NCBI RefSeq assembly: GCF_023277115.1
Contig: NZ_JALQCS010000001.1
Location: forward strand, 124,001-188,000
Direction of reading: 5' to 3'
Length of the DNA stretch: 64,000 bases
From: Acidithiobacillus acidisediminis
GTDB taxonomy: Bacteria > Pseudomonadota > Gammaproteobacteria > Acidithiobacillales > Acidithiobacillaceae
Both the position numbers and the translations under genes were made by a program. Below the pieces are notes generated by a model. That model made no database searches, was not told the origin of the DNA, and worked only from the letters and a program-made list of their open reading frames with translations. Shown one piece after another: positions 48,136-57,129 of the stretch; position 1 is the stretch's first letter; each line of letters opens with the position of its first letter.

Positions 48136-49947
48136 TTATGTCCGTCGTTCGCGCTTGCGCGTACTCTGCCGCATCGGGCGCTGCTCTTCACCGGTTGCCG
48201 CTTTCCGTTTCACTGTGGGCCGAGCGGGTCTTGCCTGCTGACCCGATTCCCCCGACGATAGCGGGCGAAGTTGCAGAGGACGGCCACAGACCCAGGTCTT
48301 TTTCAGATGCTCCAAAACGGAGCTGTGCAAATCGGCGGGCAACTCTACCATACTGTAATCACTTGCGATCTGCACCTTACGAATCAAACGGCTAGGCAGA
48401 CCAGACTCATTGGCGATCGCGCCCACGATGTTTTTCACCTGCGCGCCATGCTCCTCACCAACGTCCAGGCGGTACATTCGCATCGCTGCAGGGGTATCTG
48501 CCGCCGGGGAATAGCCCGCCGGCGCTCGATCCCGTTTTTTCCCCTCACTGTCGCTACGCCGCTCACGCCGTTGTCGCGCCATGGGGCTCGCAGCGGCGCT
48601 ATCCAGTGCTGACGAGGGTCGCGTTTCCGGCGCCGGCAATAAGGGTTTGTCCTTCTGAACCAGAAAAGCCAGGGCAGCGGCGATCTCGCCCAGCCCGATG
48701 TCATGCTCTTCCTGATACTCCGCAATCAAAGACTCAAAGGGTGCCAGATCTTCGCCTTCGATGACTGCCAGCAGCTGTTCCTTGAACTGAGCAACGCGGC
48801 GATCCGCCACATCGGCCAGACTCGGCAAATGCATGGGCTCGATGCTCTGCCCGGTGGCACGCTCGATGGCCTTGAGCAGGTAGCGTTCGCGCGGCGCCAC
48901 AAAGAGGATCGCCTCCCCCTTGCGCCCCGCTCGTCCGGTGCGCCCAATGCGATGCACATAGGCCTCAGTGTCGTTGGGAATATCATAATTGATGACATGG
49001 GTTATCCGCTCAACGTCGAGACCACGGGCGGCAACATCGGTGGCAATGACAATATCGAGAGTACCCGATTTCAGGCGCTCAACGGTCTGTTCGCGCAACG
49101 CCTGACTCATGTCACCGTTGAGGGCACCGCAGGCATATCCGCGCGCCTCCAAACGCTCTGCCAGCTCAACCGTAGCCGTCTTGGTGCGCACAAAAATGAT
49201 CCAGGCGTTGCTGTCCTCAACCTCCAGAATACGGGTCAGGGCATCGAGCTTGTGCGTGCCGCTTACCTGCCAATAGCGCTGGCGAATCGCGGAAACCGTC
49301 TTGGTAGCACTCTTGATTTTGATTTCCACCGGCTCGCGCAAATAGGTGCGCGCAATGCGGTGGATGGCTTCGGGCATGGTCGCGGAAAACAGGGCCACCT
49401 GCCGTTTCTCGGGCGTATGCTGCAGGATGTCTTCCACGGCATCGATGAAACCCATGCGCAACATCTCGTCGGCCTCGTCGAGGACCACCGCCTGGAGGCG
49501 ATCGAGCTGCAGGGTACGGCGCCGCAAATGGTCCTGGATCCGTCCTGGGGTCCCCACCACCACCTGCACGCCACGCGCCAACTGCTTCAGTTGCAGACCC
49601 ATCGACTGCCCGCCGTAGATAGGCAAGACATGAAAGCCCGGCAGGAATTTGGCATAACTCTGCATGGCCTCGGCCACCTGAATCGCGAGTTCGCGCGTCG
49701 GTGCCAGGACCAAAATCTGCGGAAAGCGCTGACTGCAATCCACCCGGCTCAGCAATGGCAGCGCAAAGGCGGCGGTCTTGCCCGTACCCGTTTGGGCGAG
49801 ACCAATCACGTCCTGGCCCGCCAGCAAGGGGGGGATACTCTGGGCCTGGATGGGCGATGGCTGCTCGTAGCCAATCTCCGCTACCGCCCGCTGTAGCGGC
49901 TCAGCGAGCGCAAAATCGCCAAAACGCAGTACCTGTTCCTGTCCCAT
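48136..49947 (-). CDS. deaD: DEAD-box RNA helicase (DeaD/CsdA type)
   Basis: A 603-residue ATP-dependent RNA helicase. The core has Q motif region, AQTGTGKTAAFALPLL, PTRELAIQVAE, LDEADEMLRMGF, SATMP and HRIGRTGRAGRKG. The C-terminus has an Arg/Ser-rich linker and a DbpA-type RNA-binding domain (about 510-580). That architecture is DeaD, which helps ribosome assembly and mRNA decay in the cold. ATG 49947 has GGAGGGG upstream; an earlier in-frame ATG at 50010 was rejected. Confidence 0.94.
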   Translation of the reverse strand: MGQEQVLRFGDFALAEPLQRAVAEIGYEQPSPIQAQSIPPLLAGQDVIGLAQTGTGKTAAFALPLLSRVDCSQRFPQILVLAPTRELAIQVAEAMQSYAKFLPGFHVLPIYGGQSMGLQLKQLARGVQVVVGTPGRIQDHLRRRTLQLDRLQAVVLDEADEMLRMGFIDAVEDILQHTPEKRQVALFSATMPEAIHRIARTYLREPVEIKIKSATKTVSAIRQRYWQVSGTHKLDALTRILEVEDSNAWIIFVRTKTATVELAERLEARGYACGALNGDMSQALREQTVERLKSGTLDIVIATDVAARGLDVERITHVINYDIPNDTEAYVHRIGRTGRAGRKGEAILFVAPRERYLLKAIERATGQSIEPMHLPSLADVADRRVAQFKEQLLAVIEGEDLAPFESLIAEYQEEHDIGLGEIAAALAFLVQKDKPLLPAPETRPSSALDSAAASPMARQRRERRSDSEGKKRDRAPAGYSPAADTPAAMRMYRLDVGEEHGAQVKNIVGAIANESGLPSRLIRKVQIASDYSMVELPADLHSSVLEHLKKTWVCGRPLQLRPLSSGESGQQARPARPTVKRKAATGEEQRPMRQSTRKRERRT

Positions 49948-50006
49948 TCCTATCCCCTCCGCGAGCGAGTGCGCACTATACGCTAATTCTCGCGCCCATG
50001 CATGAC

Positions 50007-50630
50007 TCAATCGTCCTGCAACAGCAACTGCAAAGCCGCAGCAATACCAGCATCCGCCCCCGGTCCGTAGGGCGTGACGCCGGGCGTGAAACGGTCACAA
50101 AAGGCATAGGCAAAGGCCACATCCTGCAGACCCAGGCTGCCAAACAGGCGGTTCTCCCAGGACTGATCGTCAGCGTGGGGGACCAGGCTCGGCCAGGATG
50201 CTGCGCTGACGGGTTCAAGAATGGGTCCAAAAAATATGACGCCAGGCTTGTTGCGCAGGCGCAGGGCGCAAGAGCCTGCCGTGCGGCCAGACATGGGCAG
50301 AAAGTCGATGGTGCGGGTCAGCCGCAATTTGCTGTCCAGGGCCACATCGAGATCCATGCCAAGGGCTTTGCCTTCGATGGGTTGTGCCACCAGGCGCAGC
50401 CCTTTCTCCCGCCACTGCGCCAGGTCCTGGGCGCCGAAGCGACTCGGCAGAAAGAGGATGATTGGTGGTGCCAGCTCCGCCAGTTGCTGCCAAGTGTCCT
50501 CATCATAACGGGGGGCATTGATCAGAATGCCGCCCGCATCCTTGTCAGCAATGTAGAAGACGGCTGGCGTCGCATCACCGCCTTCTACATAGTGAATGCT
50601 GCGGTCAAAGAAATGACAAAGCTCCTGCAT
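50007..50630 (-). CDS. Metallo-beta-lactamase-fold-like protein without metal ligands
   Basis: A 207-residue protein. Sequence order such as IHYVEGGDATPAVFYIADK, GGILINAP, PIILFLPSRFGAQDLAQWRE, and MSGRTAGSCALRLRNKPGVIFFG parallels an MBL-fold hydrolase (GHTPGSxALxL, GvLFxGD), but the HxHxDH metal motif is missing and the GHT position reads GRT. It is therefore probably a noncatalytic or altered member. SD GGGGG before ATG 50630. Divergent from the exchanger gene. Tentative assignment. Confidence 0.5.
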   Translation of the reverse strand: MQELCHFFDRSIHYVEGGDATPAVFYIADKDAGGILINAPRYDEDTWQQLAELAPPIILFLPSRFGAQDLAQWREKGLRLVAQPIEGKALGMDLDVALDSKLRLTRTIDFLPMSGRTAGSCALRLRNKPGVIFFGPILEPVSAASWPSLVPHADDQSWENRLFGSLGLQDVAFAYAFCDRFTPGVTPYGPGADAGIAAALQLLLQDD

Positions 50631-50745
50631 ATTACCCCCGTGCGTTAGCGTTTCACCTTGGCGTAAAAATCGGATGCGCGCAAGGACTAGGCGCTTGCCC
50701 ATCGGGCCATTATCCTAGCACTTTCTCTTCCCCGAGATCCCGACC

Positions 50746-51753
50746 ATGGATATCGTCCAGCTTCTTCTCGCCCTCGTACTGATCCTTGTCGCGGCCGAGC
50801 TATTCACCAATTCTCTGGAGCATCTGGGCGATCGGCTGGGGCTATCGGAAGGTGTCACCGGTTCGATATTTGCCGCGGTGGGAACCGCCCTGCCCGAAAC
50901 CATGGTTCCTTTGGTCGCCGTCTTTGCATCAAGCAGCCTGGCGAGCCCGAAGGTCGGAGAGGAGGTTGGCGTTGGCGCAATACTGGGGGCGCCGATGATG
51001 CTCTCCACCCTCACCCTGTTTCTGATGTCGATATTTGCCGCGGCGCAGCGCGGCTGGCGGGGCACATTGCTGCCTGAACGAACGGGACTGCGTCGCGACC
51101 TGTCCTGGTTCCTTGCCGCCTTTTCGCTGGCCACGCTCGCCTTGTTCATTCCCCATCAGGAAGCCGTCATTCGCAGCTCCATCGCTGTTCTCCTGGTGCT
51201 GTTCTATTTTTTCTACCTTCTGCTCACCATTCGCGCCTCTGCGGCACTCGTCGCCGACGGCCACGCCACGGAGGCGGAGGCAGCGCTCTACCTTTCTCGC
51301 CTAGGCCTGCCGACCATGCTGCTCACCATTTTCCTACAACTCGGCCTGGGTCTGGCGGGCATCATTTTTGGCGCCGAGCTGTTTGTGCATGGTGTAGAAC
51401 ATCTTTCCGCCTGGTTAGGGGTTTCTGCCCTGATTCTGTCGCTGCTGATCGTGCCCGTGGCAACGGAGCTGCCAGAGAAAATCAATAGCATCCTCTGGAT
51501 CCGGCGCAAGAAAGACACCCTGGCCTTTGGCAACATCACCGGCGCCCTGGTCTTTCAGGGCTCCCTCCTGCCCGCCATCGGCGTTTCCCTGACCCCTTGG
51601 ACCCCCAGCCCACCGGTCCTGCTCGGTGCCGTTTTGACCCTGATCGCGGGCAGCTACACGTTACTGCTGGTCTGGCGCGGCGTGCAGTTGCGTCCAATTT
51701 ATTTTTTGCTCAATGGCCTCCTCTACGCCACCTACTTTGCCGTTCTCAGCTAG
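50746..51753 (+). CDS. CaCA-family sodium/calcium exchanger-like antiporter
   Basis: A 335-residue membrane protein with about ten helices and two inverted alpha-repeats: AVGTALPETMVPLVAV near residue 45 and VPVATELPEKINSILW near 240, each with the ion-binding Glu. A hydrophilic loop separates the halves. Cations may be Ca, Na or protons; the sequence does not fix this. It stands alone before tRNA-Arg. Confidence 0.88.
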   Translation: MDIVQLLLALVLILVAAELFTNSLEHLGDRLGLSEGVTGSIFAAVGTALPETMVPLVAVFASSSLASPKVGEEVGVGAILGAPMMLSTLTLFLMSIFAAAQRGWRGTLLPERTGLRRDLSWFLAAFSLATLALFIPHQEAVIRSSIAVLLVLFYFFYLLLTIRASAALVADGHATEAEAALYLSRLGLPTMLLTIFLQLGLGLAGIIFGAELFVHGVEHLSAWLGVSALILSLLIVPVATELPEKINSILWIRRKKDTLAFGNITGALVFQGSLLPAIGVSLTPWTPSPPVLLGAVLTLIAGSYTLLLVWRGVQLRPIYFLLNGLLYATYFAVLS

Positions 51754-51788
51754 GCCCAAGGGGCACGAGCTGCTACCATTCCCTTGCT

Positions 51789-51864
51789 GCCTCAGTAGCT
51801 CAGTGGATAGAGCAACCGCCTCCTAAGCGGTAGGTCGACCGTTCGATTCGGTTCTGGGGCACCA
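51789..51864 (+). tRNA. tRNA-Arg (anticodon CCT)
   Basis: A 76-nt cloverleaf. GCCTCAG pairs with CTGGGGC (one G-T) before ACCA, the anticodon stem ACCGC/GCGGT encloses CTCCTAA with anticodon CCT, and the T arm contains GTTCGATTC. CCA is encoded. It decodes AGG. Confidence 0.95.
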
Positions 51865-51978
51865 TCTCCACCTCAGAGTGCCGCGCCTGAGCGTCCCCAC
51901 ATAGCTTGTACTATCCTATAGTCGTATCCAAATATAGCTTTGCGGGTCTCAGCGTCAGCTCATATCGCGGGGAGGTGA

Positions 51979-54561
51979 ATGGTGTTGCAAGAACACAACG
52001 CAAAAGATTGGGAGCAGATGGATCCTGCTGCCATTTTTCAGGCCCTGGAGAGTAGCGAGCAGGGGCTGAGCGCTGCGGAAGTGCAGCGGCGCCTGCAACA
52101 CTATGGCAGCAATGCCCTACAGGAAAAGGAAACCCCCCTGTGGCGTCGCCTCCTCTCCTATTTCTGGGGACCGATCCCGTGGATGATCGAGGCGGCCGCC
52201 GTGCTCTCCGCCATCAATGGCGATTGGAAGAGCTTTTTCGTCATCTTCGCCATGCTGCTAGTCAATGGCGGCATTGGCTTTTGGGAGGAAAAAGGCGCCG
52301 CCGATGCCCTAAAGGCACTGAAAAATCAATTGGCCTTGAAGGCCCGTGCCCTACGCGACGGGCAGTGGCAGGAGATCGACGCTACGACCTTAGTGCCTGG
52401 CGACGTGATCCGCATACGCCTGGGCGACGTGCTCCCTGCGGACGTGAAGCTCTTCTCTGGGGACTATCTCTCTGTCGACCAGTCGGCGCTCACGGGCGAG
52501 TCTCTGCCGGTCAATAAGAAGGTCGGGGCCGTGGCCTACTCCGGTACCATCGCCAAGCAAGGGGAGATGCTGGCGCTGGTCTACGCCACCGGCAGTCAGA
52601 CCTTTTTTGGTCACACGGCAAGCCTGGTGCAGAAGGCAGCGCCCGTCTCCCATTTCCAGAAGGCGGTCCTCGGTATTGGCAATTTTCTGATCGTCCTCGC
52701 CCTGGTGCTGTCGACCATACTGATCATCGTCGAACTCGTACGCGGCCTGTCTTTCCTTCAGTTGCTTGCCTTTGTCCTGGTGGTGGTGGTGGCCTCTATT
52801 CCCGTCGCCATGCCTGCGGTACTCTCGGTCACCATGGCCTTGGGTGCCCTGGCCCTGTCGCGGATGAAGGCGATCGTCTCGCGCCTGACCTCCATCGAGG
52901 AAATGGCGGGGGTGGATATTCTCTGCTCCGACAAAACCGGCACCCTCACCCAGAACAAGATCACCCTGGGCGATAGCGTGCGTTTTCACGCCCAGGACGA
53001 CCAGGAATTGATCGTCGCAGCGGCCCTCGCCTCGCGCGAGGAGGACGCCGACGCCATTGATCTCGCCGTACTGGCGGGGCTACAGGATCGCGCGCAGCAG
53101 TTGCAAGGCTTACAGCAGAGCAAATTCATCCCCTTCGATCCTGTCTCCAAACGCACCGAGGGACAAATCCAGGCCAGCGATGGCAAACATTTTCGGACCT
53201 CCAAGGGTGCTCCCCAGGTCCTCATGGACATGGCCAAGCTCAGCGGGGATGAGCGCGCCAAGGCAGAAAAGACGGTGGAGGATTTTGCCGCCAAGGGCTT
53301 CCGTACCTTGGGGGTGGCGCGTTCCGATGACGACGGGGCGAGCTGGCAGTTTCTCGGCATCCTCTCCCTCTTCGATCCACCGCGGGTGGACTCCAAGGAC
53401 ACCATCATCGAGGCCCAGAATCACGGCATCGAAGTGAAGATGGTTACCGGCGATCATCAGGCCATCGCCAGTGAAATCGCCGGACAACTGAATCTGGGCA
53501 CCCACATCCTGACCGTCGACGAGCGCTTGTCCAAATATGCCGAAACAGGCCAGCTCGCTGACGGGTTGGGCGCGGAAATCGAACGGTCCGATGGCTTCGC
53601 CCAGGTCTTTCCCGAACATAAGTACGCCATCGTCAAAATCCTGCAAGAGCGGGGCCATATCGTTGCCATGACCGGCGATGGGGTCAATGACGCCCCGGCC
53701 CTCAAGCAGGCAGATGTGGGTATCGCCGTTTCCGGTGCCACCGACGCGGCCCGAGCGGCGGCGGCGCTGATCCTGACGGCACCGGGCCTGAATGTGATCG
53801 TCCAGGCGGTAGAGGAAGCGCGACGGATCTTCGAGCGGATGATGAGTTACACCGTCTACCGCATTGCCATGACCCTCGACATCCTGTTCTTTGTCGTGCT
53901 CACCATGCTGAGCTTCAATTCCTATCCGTTGACGGCGATCATGGTGGTGCTGCTGTCCCTGCTCGATGACATTCCCATCATGAGCATCGCCTGGGATCGC
54001 ACGGCGGTGCAGAAAAGCCCAGTACACTGGGAGATGGGACGGGTCCTGAGCCTGGCCTCGATGATGGGCCTGCTGGCCTTGGGCGGAACATTGGCGCTGT
54101 ATCTGATTAGCCGCTTTGCCTTCGATTTGCCCTTGGCACAATTGCAGACGGTAATGTTTTTGCAACTCATCGCCGGCGGGCACCTCATGCTCTTTCTGAC
54201 CCGTACTCGAGGGCCATTTTGGAAGCCTCCCTATCCCGCACCCATTCTGCTGATGGCGATTTTGGGAACGCAAATCGTCGGCATCGCCATTGTCGCCTTC
54301 GGCTGGCTGATGCCGGCGATTTCCTGGACCATCATCGGCTTGGTCTGGGCCTACAATATCCTGTGGATGCTGGGCGCTGATCTGGCCAAACTGGCCATCC
54401 ATCGCTTGATGGACCGGCAGGCCCAACACCAACTGCGTTTCCTCAACACCCTCAACCAGTCCTTGCATCCCGCCATGAACGTCCTGGAGGCCGACGGAGC
54501 CGCCATGCGGCGCGAACTCCAAAGCCTGCTGCACCGCAAACAGGAGAACCCTCATGAGTGA
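51979..54561 (+). CDS. Plasma-membrane proton-type P-ATPase (P3A)
   Basis: An 860-residue P-type ATPase. It has TGES in the actuator domain, VASIPVAMPAVLSVT in TM4, the phosphorylation motif DKTGTLTQN (Asp318), the hinge TGDGVNDAPALKQADVGIAV, and acidic residues in LLSLLDDIPIMS of TM6. The length and TM4 pattern match the H+-ATPase group, which would export protons and could aid pH homeostasis in acid. An alternative, less likely, is another small cation. The SD GGAGGTGA is only 2-3 nt from ATG 51979, so GTG 51982 or TTG 51985 may be the true start. It overlaps the next gene by 8 bp. Confidence 0.9.
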   Translation: MVLQEHNAKDWEQMDPAAIFQALESSEQGLSAAEVQRRLQHYGSNALQEKETPLWRRLLSYFWGPIPWMIEAAAVLSAINGDWKSFFVIFAMLLVNGGIGFWEEKGAADALKALKNQLALKARALRDGQWQEIDATTLVPGDVIRIRLGDVLPADVKLFSGDYLSVDQSALTGESLPVNKKVGAVAYSGTIAKQGEMLALVYATGSQTFFGHTASLVQKAAPVSHFQKAVLGIGNFLIVLALVLSTILIIVELVRGLSFLQLLAFVLVVVVASIPVAMPAVLSVTMALGALALSRMKAIVSRLTSIEEMAGVDILCSDKTGTLTQNKITLGDSVRFHAQDDQELIVAAALASREEDADAIDLAVLAGLQDRAQQLQGLQQSKFIPFDPVSKRTEGQIQASDGKHFRTSKGAPQVLMDMAKLSGDERAKAEKTVEDFAAKGFRTLGVARSDDDGASWQFLGILSLFDPPRVDSKDTIIEAQNHGIEVKMVTGDHQAIASEIAGQLNLGTHILTVDERLSKYAETGQLADGLGAEIERSDGFAQVFPEHKYAIVKILQERGHIVAMTGDGVNDAPALKQADVGIAVSGATDAARAAAALILTAPGLNVIVQAVEEARRIFERMMSYTVYRIAMTLDILFFVVLTMLSFNSYPLTAIMVVLLSLLDDIPIMSIAWDRTAVQKSPVHWEMGRVLSLASMMGLLALGGTLALYLISRFAFDLPLAQLQTVMFLQLIAGGHLMLFLTRTRGPFWKPPYPAPILLMAILGTQIVGIAIVAFGWLMPAISWTIIGLVWAYNILWMLGADLAKLAIHRLMDRQAQHQLRFLNTLNQSLHPAMNVLEADGAAMRRELQSLLHRKQENPHE

Positions 54562-55951
54562 ATTGACTACGGATGTGCTGATCGTTGGCGGTGGCCCCGC
54601 TGGCATGATGTGTGGCATCACGGCGGCGCAATTTTCGCCCCACAAGCAGGTGCTGGTAGTACGACCCGAGAGTGATGCCGTAATCCCTTGTGGCATCCCT
54701 TATATCTTTGGGACCCTGGGCGGTACGGACGAGGACATGGCCGGGCGGGCCCCCCTCCTGGCGGCTGGGGGAAAGTTACAGATCGGTCGGGTCCAGGACG
54801 TCGATCGACAAGCACGCGTCGCTACCCTGGAAACTGGCGATCGCATTCATTGGGAACGCTTGGTCCTTGCCACCGGCGCCGACAACTTCATTCCCCCCAT
54901 TCCCGGACTGGATCTGGAAGGCGTCTTCAGCATCCACAAGGACTACAGCTATCTGGACGAGCTCTTCACCACCCTGATCCCCAAGGTGCAAACCCTGGCC
55001 ATCATCGGCGGAGGGTTTATTGGGGTCGAATTTGCCGATGAGATCCGCAAACGGGGTATTACGGTGCATATCATCGAGATGCTGCCGCATTTGATGCAAG
55101 CGGCCTTTGATCTCTATGCCTGCGAGGCCGTGGAGAAGCAACTGAAAAAGCACGGAGTACAGATCCACACCGGCTGCAAGGTGGAGGACGTCGTCGCCGA
55201 CAGCAGCGGCAAACGGGCGGCTGCGGTGCAGATTGCCGGACAGACAGCTCTACCCGTCGACGCGGTCCTTGTCGCCATCGGCACCCGCCCGCGCACCCAA
55301 CTGGCGCAAGCCATGGGCCTGACTCTGAGTCGTTCGGATGGGGTGTGGGTAGACGCCTTTCAGCGTAGCCGCGAAGACCCGGCCATCTTCGCCGTCGGCG
55401 ACTGTGCCCACAAGCAGGATTTTTTCACCCGCAAGGCCAACCATGCCCTGATTGCCTCCCAGGCGGCGGCCGAGGGCCGGATTGCCGGAATGAACCTCTA
55501 TGGTTTGCGTGAGTTGCGTTTCAATGCCGGCTCGGTGAGTGTCTATGCCAGCGAGATCGATGGGCTGGCCTTTGGCGTTGCCGGCATGACCGAACACCAA
55601 GCAGAGCAGGAAGGTTTCCCGATCCTGGTCGGCGAGGCGCGCCTGCCGGACCATCATCCTGCCGCTATGCCCAATACCACCGAAATCTACTGCCGCGTCA
55701 TCTTTGCCCGGGATTCCCTGCAACTGCTGGGCGGGCAAATTCTGGGTGGGCCCACAACGGGAGAGTTGATCAACACCATTGGCCTGGCAGTGCAGATGCG
55801 TGCCACTGCGCCAGACCTGGCGAGCATGCAATTTGGCAGTCAGCCCCGTCTGACGCCCTCGCTACATCCCCTCGTCGCCGCTACGGGGGACGCCCTGCAC
55901 CAGCATTATCAGAGCCTGCATCCCTGCGTGGAGGCTCCGGCCTTGGCGTGA
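54554..55951 (+). CDS. FAD-dependent pyridine nucleotide-disulfide oxidoreductase, CoA-disulfide-reductase-like
   Basis: A 465-residue flavoprotein: FAD-binding VLIVGGGPAGMMCG at the start, a single conserved cysteine in VIPCGIPYIFG (the CoADR/NADH-peroxidase position), the NAD(P)-binding IIGGGFIGVEFA, the second FAD motif AVGDCAHK, and a C-terminal dimerisation domain. These enzymes reduce CoA disulfide, persulfides or NADH-linked oxidants; persulfide handling would fit a sulfur oxidiser. It overlaps the P-ATPase gene and runs 43 bp into the convergent patB gene. Confidence 0.85.
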   Translation: MSELTTDVLIVGGGPAGMMCGITAAQFSPHKQVLVVRPESDAVIPCGIPYIFGTLGGTDEDMAGRAPLLAAGGKLQIGRVQDVDRQARVATLETGDRIHWERLVLATGADNFIPPIPGLDLEGVFSIHKDYSYLDELFTTLIPKVQTLAIIGGGFIGVEFADEIRKRGITVHIIEMLPHLMQAAFDLYACEAVEKQLKKHGVQIHTGCKVEDVVADSSGKRAAAVQIAGQTALPVDAVLVAIGTRPRTQLAQAMGLTLSRSDGVWVDAFQRSREDPAIFAVGDCAHKQDFFTRKANHALIASQAAAEGRIAGMNLYGLRELRFNAGSVSVYASEIDGLAFGVAGMTEHQAEQEGFPILVGEARLPDHHPAAMPNTTEIYCRVIFARDSLQLLGGQILGGPTTGELINTIGLAVQMRATAPDLASMQFGSQPRLTPSLHPLVAATGDALHQHYQSLHPCVEAPALA

Positions 55952-57108
55952 AGGGGAGCGGCCTGGCGCAACAAGTCCAGGCCGTGCAGCAATTGCCGCC
56001 TGGGGGTCCCATAATTCAGACGGACAAAACCGGAACCACCGCTGCCGAAGGAAGGACCCCAATTCAACCCTAGGCCAGCGTCCAAAATTCGAGCTTCCAG
56101 TTCTGCATCGGTCAGGCCCCAAGTGTGCAAATCCAGCCAGGCCAGGTAGCCAAAATCCGGAATGCGAAATCCCAGATCCGGCAGATGATCTTTCAGGTAC
56201 GACTGTAGAAACTGGGCATTGCTGGCCAGGTAGTTCTGCAGCGCCTGCAGCCACACGGCTCCCTCCTGCCAAGCAGCGGTCATGGCCGCCTTGGCAAAGG
56301 TGTGGGTCCCCAAATTGCCGCTACGCCGCAGCTCTGTAACCAAGGTCTGCTTGCGGGCAGCGCCACGCAGCCACACGACGCCCCCCCCCAGACCGGCGAT
56401 ATTGAAACTCTTGCTGGCCGCAGCCAATACCACGGCCTCGCTATCCAGTTGCCCCAGGGGGGTATGGGGATGATTGGGCTGCGCGAGGTCCGCATGAATT
56501 TCATCACTGACAATTTGTACGCCATGCTGGGCGCAGAGAGAGATCAACTGTTGCAACTCGTCCCGCGTCCACACGCGTCCGACGGGATTGTGAGGTGAAC
56601 AAAGGAACAACATGCGCGCATGCGGCAACTGGGTCTCCAGCGCCGCAAAATCCATCGAGTAGCGTCCAGTCGCATCTAGTCGCAATGGCACCGAGATCAG
56701 ATTCCGTCCTTGTGCCTCGACCGCCGCAAAAAATGGTGGATAGATGGGCGGCATGATGATGACCCCATCGTCCGGCCGAGAAAACGCCCGTACTGCGGCG
56801 TAGAGTACAGGAACGACCCCCTGCACGAGAATGACCTCCTCCGGATGGACCTCCCAGGAATAGCGCCCACGCCACCAGCCGCACGCCGCCTCCTGTACCA
56901 TTTCATCATGATCCGGGTAACCCAGGACGGGCTCACCCAAGCGCCGCTCCAGTGCCCGCATAACGCAAGGCGCGGCGGGGAAGTCCATGTCGGCCACCCA
57001 CATAGGGAACACTGCCTTACCAAATTTGTGTTCTGCCCCCGCCCATTTCACGCTATCCGTATGCCGACGATCGACAAGGGCATCGAAATCGAACACCGCA
57101 TCCAGCAT
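55909..57108 (-). CDS. patB: PatB/MalY-type cystathionine beta-lyase aminotransferase
   Basis: A 399-residue PLP enzyme of fold type I: MWVADMDFPAAP at the N-terminus, CSPHNPVGRVW, DEIHADL, PLP lysine in AAASKSFNIAGL, and a C-terminal RLNYGTPRR. These cleave C-S bonds of cystathionine or cysteine, or act as aminotransferases. ATG 57108 with SD GGGGA. The 3' end overlaps the flavoprotein gene tail-to-tail by 43 bp. It is 21 bp after bcsZ in the same direction. Confidence 0.93.
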   Translation of the reverse strand: MLDAVFDFDALVDRRHTDSVKWAGAEHKFGKAVFPMWVADMDFPAAPCVMRALERRLGEPVLGYPDHDEMVQEAACGWWRGRYSWEVHPEEVILVQGVVPVLYAAVRAFSRPDDGVIIMPPIYPPFFAAVEAQGRNLISVPLRLDATGRYSMDFAALETQLPHARMLFLCSPHNPVGRVWTRDELQQLISLCAQHGVQIVSDEIHADLAQPNHPHTPLGQLDSEAVVLAAASKSFNIAGLGGGVVWLRGAARKQTLVTELRRSGNLGTHTFAKAAMTAAWQEGAVWLQALQNYLASNAQFLQSYLKDHLPDLGFRIPDFGYLAWLDLHTWGLTDAELEARILDAGLGLNWGPSFGSGGSGFVRLNYGTPRRQLLHGLDLLRQAAPLHAKAGASTQGCRL

Positions 57109-57129
57109 GGTTTTTCCCCGGCAATGGAT

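Noticed and set aside
48136-50010. Earlier ATG of the DEAD-box helicase
   Set aside because: The extra residues are not helicase-like and ATG 49947 has the better SD.
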